Source: Microvirga arvi (GTDB lineage: Bacteria; Pseudomonadota; Alphaproteobacteria; Rhizobiales; Beijerinckiaceae). From it: a stretch of 44,196 nucleotides of DNA. Below are positions 43,901 to 44,196 of this stretch, piece after piece. The notes beneath the pieces were generated by a model, which saw nothing but the letters and a program-made list of their open reading frames with translations, was not told the origin of the DNA and made no database searches. Position 1 is the first letter of the stretch. Each line of letters starts with the position of its first letter. The stretch lies in contig NZ_JAFEMD010000041.1 in the NCBI RefSeq assembly GCF_016892765.1, positions 1 to 44,196 of the forward strand. Reading direction: 5' to 3'. A program made the position numbers and the translations under genes.

Positions 43901-44196
43901 GATGACACCTTCGTTGTCGACTCAGCCGGCGATGTGGTCGAGGAGTTCGCCGGGGAGGGGACCGATACGGTCCAAGCTGCCATCGGGTCCTATACTCTCG
44001 GCTCTAATGTGGAGAACCTCACTTTCATCGGATCTGGGGGCTTCGTAGGAACAGGCAATGCTGCCGCAAACGTCCTCGTCGGCAAGGGCGGCAACGACAC
44101 GCTCACGGGCGGTCTGGGCAAGGACACGCTGTCAGGCGGGGCGGGGGCGGACACCTTCGTGTTCACCAGCGTTGCCGACAGCCGCCCCGGTGCGGC
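35000..44196 (+). CDS. Giant secreted tandem haem peroxidase with RTX repeats, 3' end outside window
   Basis: One frame of more than 3,065 codons runs from ATG 35000 (GGAG seven bases upstream) to the window edge. Peroxidase domain 1 (about 1-775) and domain 2 (about 1335-2245) are tandem copies of an animal-type haem peroxidase; both contain GDGRVNEN with the catalytic Arg (R325, R1795) and SEHNRLVEQ. Domain 2 has distal FFDHGLD (D1529, H1530) and proximal RFGHSML (H1923). Domain 1 has FLGHDIA (H133 but Gly132) and HFGDSIL, with Asp452 where the proximal His should be. Each copy is followed by RTX blocks (about 775-950 and 2250-2430) and an Ig-like module (1190-1310; 2670-2890); more RTX starts at 2906. 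The architecture resembles the Ca2+-dependent Mn(II)-oxidising peroxidase MopA of Aurantimonas and Erythrobacter. There is no N-terminal signal peptide, so type I secretion is expected. The Mn-oxidation role is an inference. Confidence 0.92.
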   Translation, partial: MAEFNRADLEFLLKQIVYAERHAAGESLSDILPNALVPYGLRTVDGSFNNLLADRSLYGAADTEIRSFVAGVNGTLVDPVLISQAISQQTSANQAAEAAAGGDPASIPNVAPDAGLSAPFNAWMAYFAQFLGHDIAAVSGSQNGATAFADLSQIYSSNASKQVFLRAYELGTDGTPEATGAMLVNRTAGRDGEFFTDDDIVLGGLPTWEVVKAQAAKVLGIELTNADAVNVPLVKVDAYGNFVPGINGFPQLMTASGPIEGDLSAPVSASNALSAGDAFLTAVADSAKPLAGLAADTNTAIGGTPEAGTYDDELLDAHYVAGDGRVNENVGVTAVYNVFQSEHNRLVEQTKATILEAGDVAFLNQWLATPLPEGTAFPLTGEQVGALQWNGARLFQAAKFGAETQYQSIVFAEFGLKMQPMLDPFLGPTGYDANVNPAIVDEFASTVLHFGDSILNGTLNRLSADYTSSDLAIVDSFLNPLAFAGSGVSPEQASGAIVRGLTHSVGSEVDEFVVEALRQSGGVDLAALAIAHGRAMDAPSLNDARRELYAASGDSQMKPYLGWVDFAAHLRNPESLVNFIAAYGTHQSILDSVGLEAKRAAALLIVFGGDGAPEDRLAFLSGTGAYATGADGHIVTGLDEVDLWIGGLAEKQMPFGGILGSTFNAIFETQMENLSNGDRLHYVARLSGLHFADEVANSSFAQLLMQNTDVTHLPADAFSTPGLILEVDPSQQFNDGLGSDDPESQDPLVPLVLRDNPNTAVVETNYLKYTGDEHIVMGGTSGADVMMSSVGDDTVWGDGGNDRIDGGYGNDRLYGGAGDDIITDLGGDDVIHGGDGNDVIQGGNGINLIMGGSGKDFIITGEDISEVAAGEGDDFIFGAKTNVQMAGNEGNDWIEIGTQDGAPGDNFDPFAGDAVSGHDVFVGGGGFDEMVGEGGDDIFVGSDAEDRMEGASGYDWVTYKNDKMGVTVDMRLSAFNEAPIAASPNSFMDRFEETEGLSGSRFGDVLRGNDVDPVTIVNHGGTLGSVLTNPDLINGLQAFLGAGVTQFAGGNIILGGDGSDIIEGRGGDDLIDGDKWLNVRISVRDINDPDIEIASANSMVDLIPDMISGKYNPSQLQIVREILPGTPGAFNFDTAVYSDIRSNYVISTNTDGVTTVSHIVNGTAGADGTDRLTGIERLQFADQTVNLVDNVNAIAVGRLTIRNAADNAVDSTPQAGQLLRVTHENVRDADNGPGVAGAITGPIAYTWQVETVPGSGVFEDILAPDTGEPLSGDRFRVPVDLAGLAIRAVAIYADADGVLSQVSSLPTSAVAAGSPPVVAPVGTGPETTESGPGVQLIRSDLNFILDQIKIAERHAAGESLADILPNVRVPWGLRTVSGDFNNLLSPSHGAADNTFPRLTEPSYMDAESSFIPGMGPVGAPGQTSYAQNGNVVDSTVRTISNLNVDQTANNPAAYAAAYDPGQDGVLGNAQNRGDDVLKEGVHVVTSPGLDGAFGTADDKEVFLFENRAPDEGLSAPFNSWMTFFGQFFDHGLDLVSKGGNGTIFIPLKADDPLVLGNDGIANTSDDLAPQLRFMVLTRATNQPGPDGQLGTPDDIKEQANQTSPFVDQNQTYSSHPSHQVFLRAYEIGPDGKPYATGKLLENRNVGPDGTFGTGDDVEIGGMATWGILKAQARDLLGIQLTDRDVTSIPLLATDEYGNFLRGEHGFPQVVFPPATPGGQPILREGDPTANGGLGISVAGSLKTGHAFLDDIAHNAAPGNFAPDANGTVDPINTPMAAGTYDNELLEAHYVAGDGRVNENIGLTAVHAVFHSEHNRLVEQNKDVILKSGDLAFINEWLLAPLPAGTTFPLTTGQVSQLHWNGERLFQAAKFGTEMQYQHLVFEEFARTIQPNIDAFFAPTQVYDIDINPAILAEFAHTVYRFGHSMLTETIARPDESFVSQNEIGLIEAFLNPLQFAVADGLTPDQAVGAIVRGTTRDVGNEIDEFVTEALRSNLLGLPLDLPAINLARGRDVGIPSLNAARREFYAATGDENLKPYTSWSDFVQHIKHPESLINFIAAYGTHTTITSATTLAGKRDAAFAIVFGGEDAPADRLDFLNSAGIWASGVNGVTTTGLDKIDFWLGGLAEEKMPFGGMLGSTFNFVFETQLEKLQDGDRFYYLDRTAGLNFVTELEGNSFAKLIIANSDAVHLPGLVFASPGYTLEVDKAKQHTGLGADGRDDPTDPDTIVPLVIRDNPETDGPDSNYLQYTGDQHVVLGGTSGNDVIVSSEGDDTLWGDEGDDRLEGSAGNDFLFGGDGDDILTDSGGDDNIQGGDGNDVIHGGNGVNLIIAGFGNDFIVSGRDSSEVFGGGGDDFILGAFTNEQDMGNEGDDWIEGGQSDGAPGDNFDPRGNDTVAGNDIFIGSSITDIMNAEGGDDIMVGSGGAGDRFLGASGFDWAAFKDDLFGVNIDMMLRALDETPIPASPASILARFEAVEGLSGSAHSDLLRGDDETAATIPNAGTQGSVLTNIALIDGLQEFLDGLLGEGQTSFSAGNIILGGAGSDIIEGRGGDDLIDGDKWLNVRISVRSLTNPDEEIASFDSMVDLVPLMLSGTYKAGQLKAVREILDISQTQKAGDTDTALYSGIQANYDIVLNEDGTVTVTDTVGSEGTDRLANIERLQFADSTFVVTSRGNAGPEGIVAIDNNNTATEDGLLRVTYSLFDGNNVTTVNPNGAVNGPVTLFWQVEQVLNSGVFEDIIVDAGGESARVTGSTFTPGDTEVGQRLRVKAVYQDASGVLETVFSTPTNPIININDAPIGKASLSDVTPTQGHTLLASNFIQDADGLTAAVIAYTWQSSADGGLNWNEVATGPEFTPGQAQVLQILRVVATYTDDQGQAEAVTSDPSGPVGARIVGTNAANSQAGTAFSDEIIGLGGNDTLTGLSGDDTLDGGIGNDTLNGGAGNDHLLGGAGADTLDGAAGADTMGGGVGDDTFVVDSAGDVVEEFAGEGTDTVQAAIGSYTLGSNVENLTFIGSGGFVGTGNAAANVLVGKGGNDTLTGGLGKDTLSGGAGADTFVFTSVADSRPGA
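37321..38230 (+). repeat. First RTX repeat block of the giant peroxidase
   Basis: Encodes GGxGxDxUx-type units after peroxidase domain 1, for example GGYGNDRLYGGAGDDIITD and later GGDGSDIIEGRGGDDLIDG. The block is split by a non-repeat insert (about 37860-38150). Near-equal sequence recurs at 41750-42670. Confidence 0.85.
41750..42670 (+). repeat. Second RTX repeat block of the giant peroxidase
   Basis: Follows peroxidase domain 2 with the same internal layout as the first block: GSAGNDFLFGGDGDDILTD, a non-repeat insert, then GGAGSDIIEGRGGDDLIDG. The shared order shows that the whole peroxidase-RTX module was duplicated, not just the peroxidase domain. Confidence 0.85.
43715..44196 (+). repeat. 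Third RTX repeat block, continuing past the window edge
   Basis: Encodes canonical nonapeptides such as GLGGNDTLTGLSGDDTLDGG and GGKDTLSGGAGADTFVF-like units, interrupted by one YTLGSNVENLTF spacer of the kind common in large RTX proteins. The C-terminal secretion signal would lie beyond base 44196. Confidence 0.85.

Overview
The window looks like a piece of an alphaproteobacterial genome, most likely order Hyphomicrobiales (Rhizobiales; Microvirga- or Methylobacterium-like). The reasons are high GC, GC-rich third codon positions, and gene types typical of that group: GSCFA proteins, BNR_4 proteins, PrtD-type exporters and very large RTX peroxidases. The genus is a guess. The region is devoted to the cell surface: sugar-nucleotide supply, glycosyltransfer, polysaccharide decoration and type I secretion.

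Left part (1-7.5 kb): a TPR protein truncated by the window edge and UDP-GlcNAc 2-epimerase (wecB) lie on the minus strand. Divergent from them are glmS, a decayed glmU 3' remnant, a GSCFA protein, a translationally coupled SGNH-like protein and a SAM methyltransferase.

Middle left (7.7-15.25 kb): a minus-strand block. In transcription order it holds a 370-aa protein with an N-terminal beta-module, an AlgX-like SGNH protein, an uncharacterised 224-aa protein, a three-domain GT2 enzyme, a GT4 enzyme and a BNR_4 protein. The first three are overlapping or nearly so.

Middle (15.6-19.1 kb): a decayed kdsD fragment, then intact kdsB, kdsA and kdsD for CMP-Kdo supply; kdsC is absent. Next (19.6-26 kb): a GT2 enzyme with long N-terminal modules, a GT4 enzyme, a 93-aa protein, then rfbC-rfbB-rfbA for dTDP-6-deoxyhexose supply; rfbD is absent.

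Right part (26.3-34.1 kb): a compact secretion cassette: a 391-aa RTX protein, a coupled 666-aa protein that seems to contain a degenerate glycosyltransferase-like fold, a PrtD-type ABC exporter, a HlyD-type adaptor, a 95-aa protein and a clear intrinsic terminator. A convergent GT4 gene follows, then about 0.9 kb without a recognisable gene.

From 35,000 to the right edge runs one open frame of more than 3,065 codons. It has two tandem animal-type haem peroxidase domains, each followed by RTX repeats, then Ig-like modules and more RTX repeats. The first peroxidase copy has lost the proximal haem-ligand His and the heme-linking Asp, while the second keeps both. The overall type resembles the Mn(II)-oxidising peroxidase MopA. 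My inference is that the exporter secretes the RTX protein(s) to a surface decorated with Kdo/deoxyhexose glycans made by the neighbouring genes. I saw no tRNA, rRNA, CRISPR array or intact insertion sequence.
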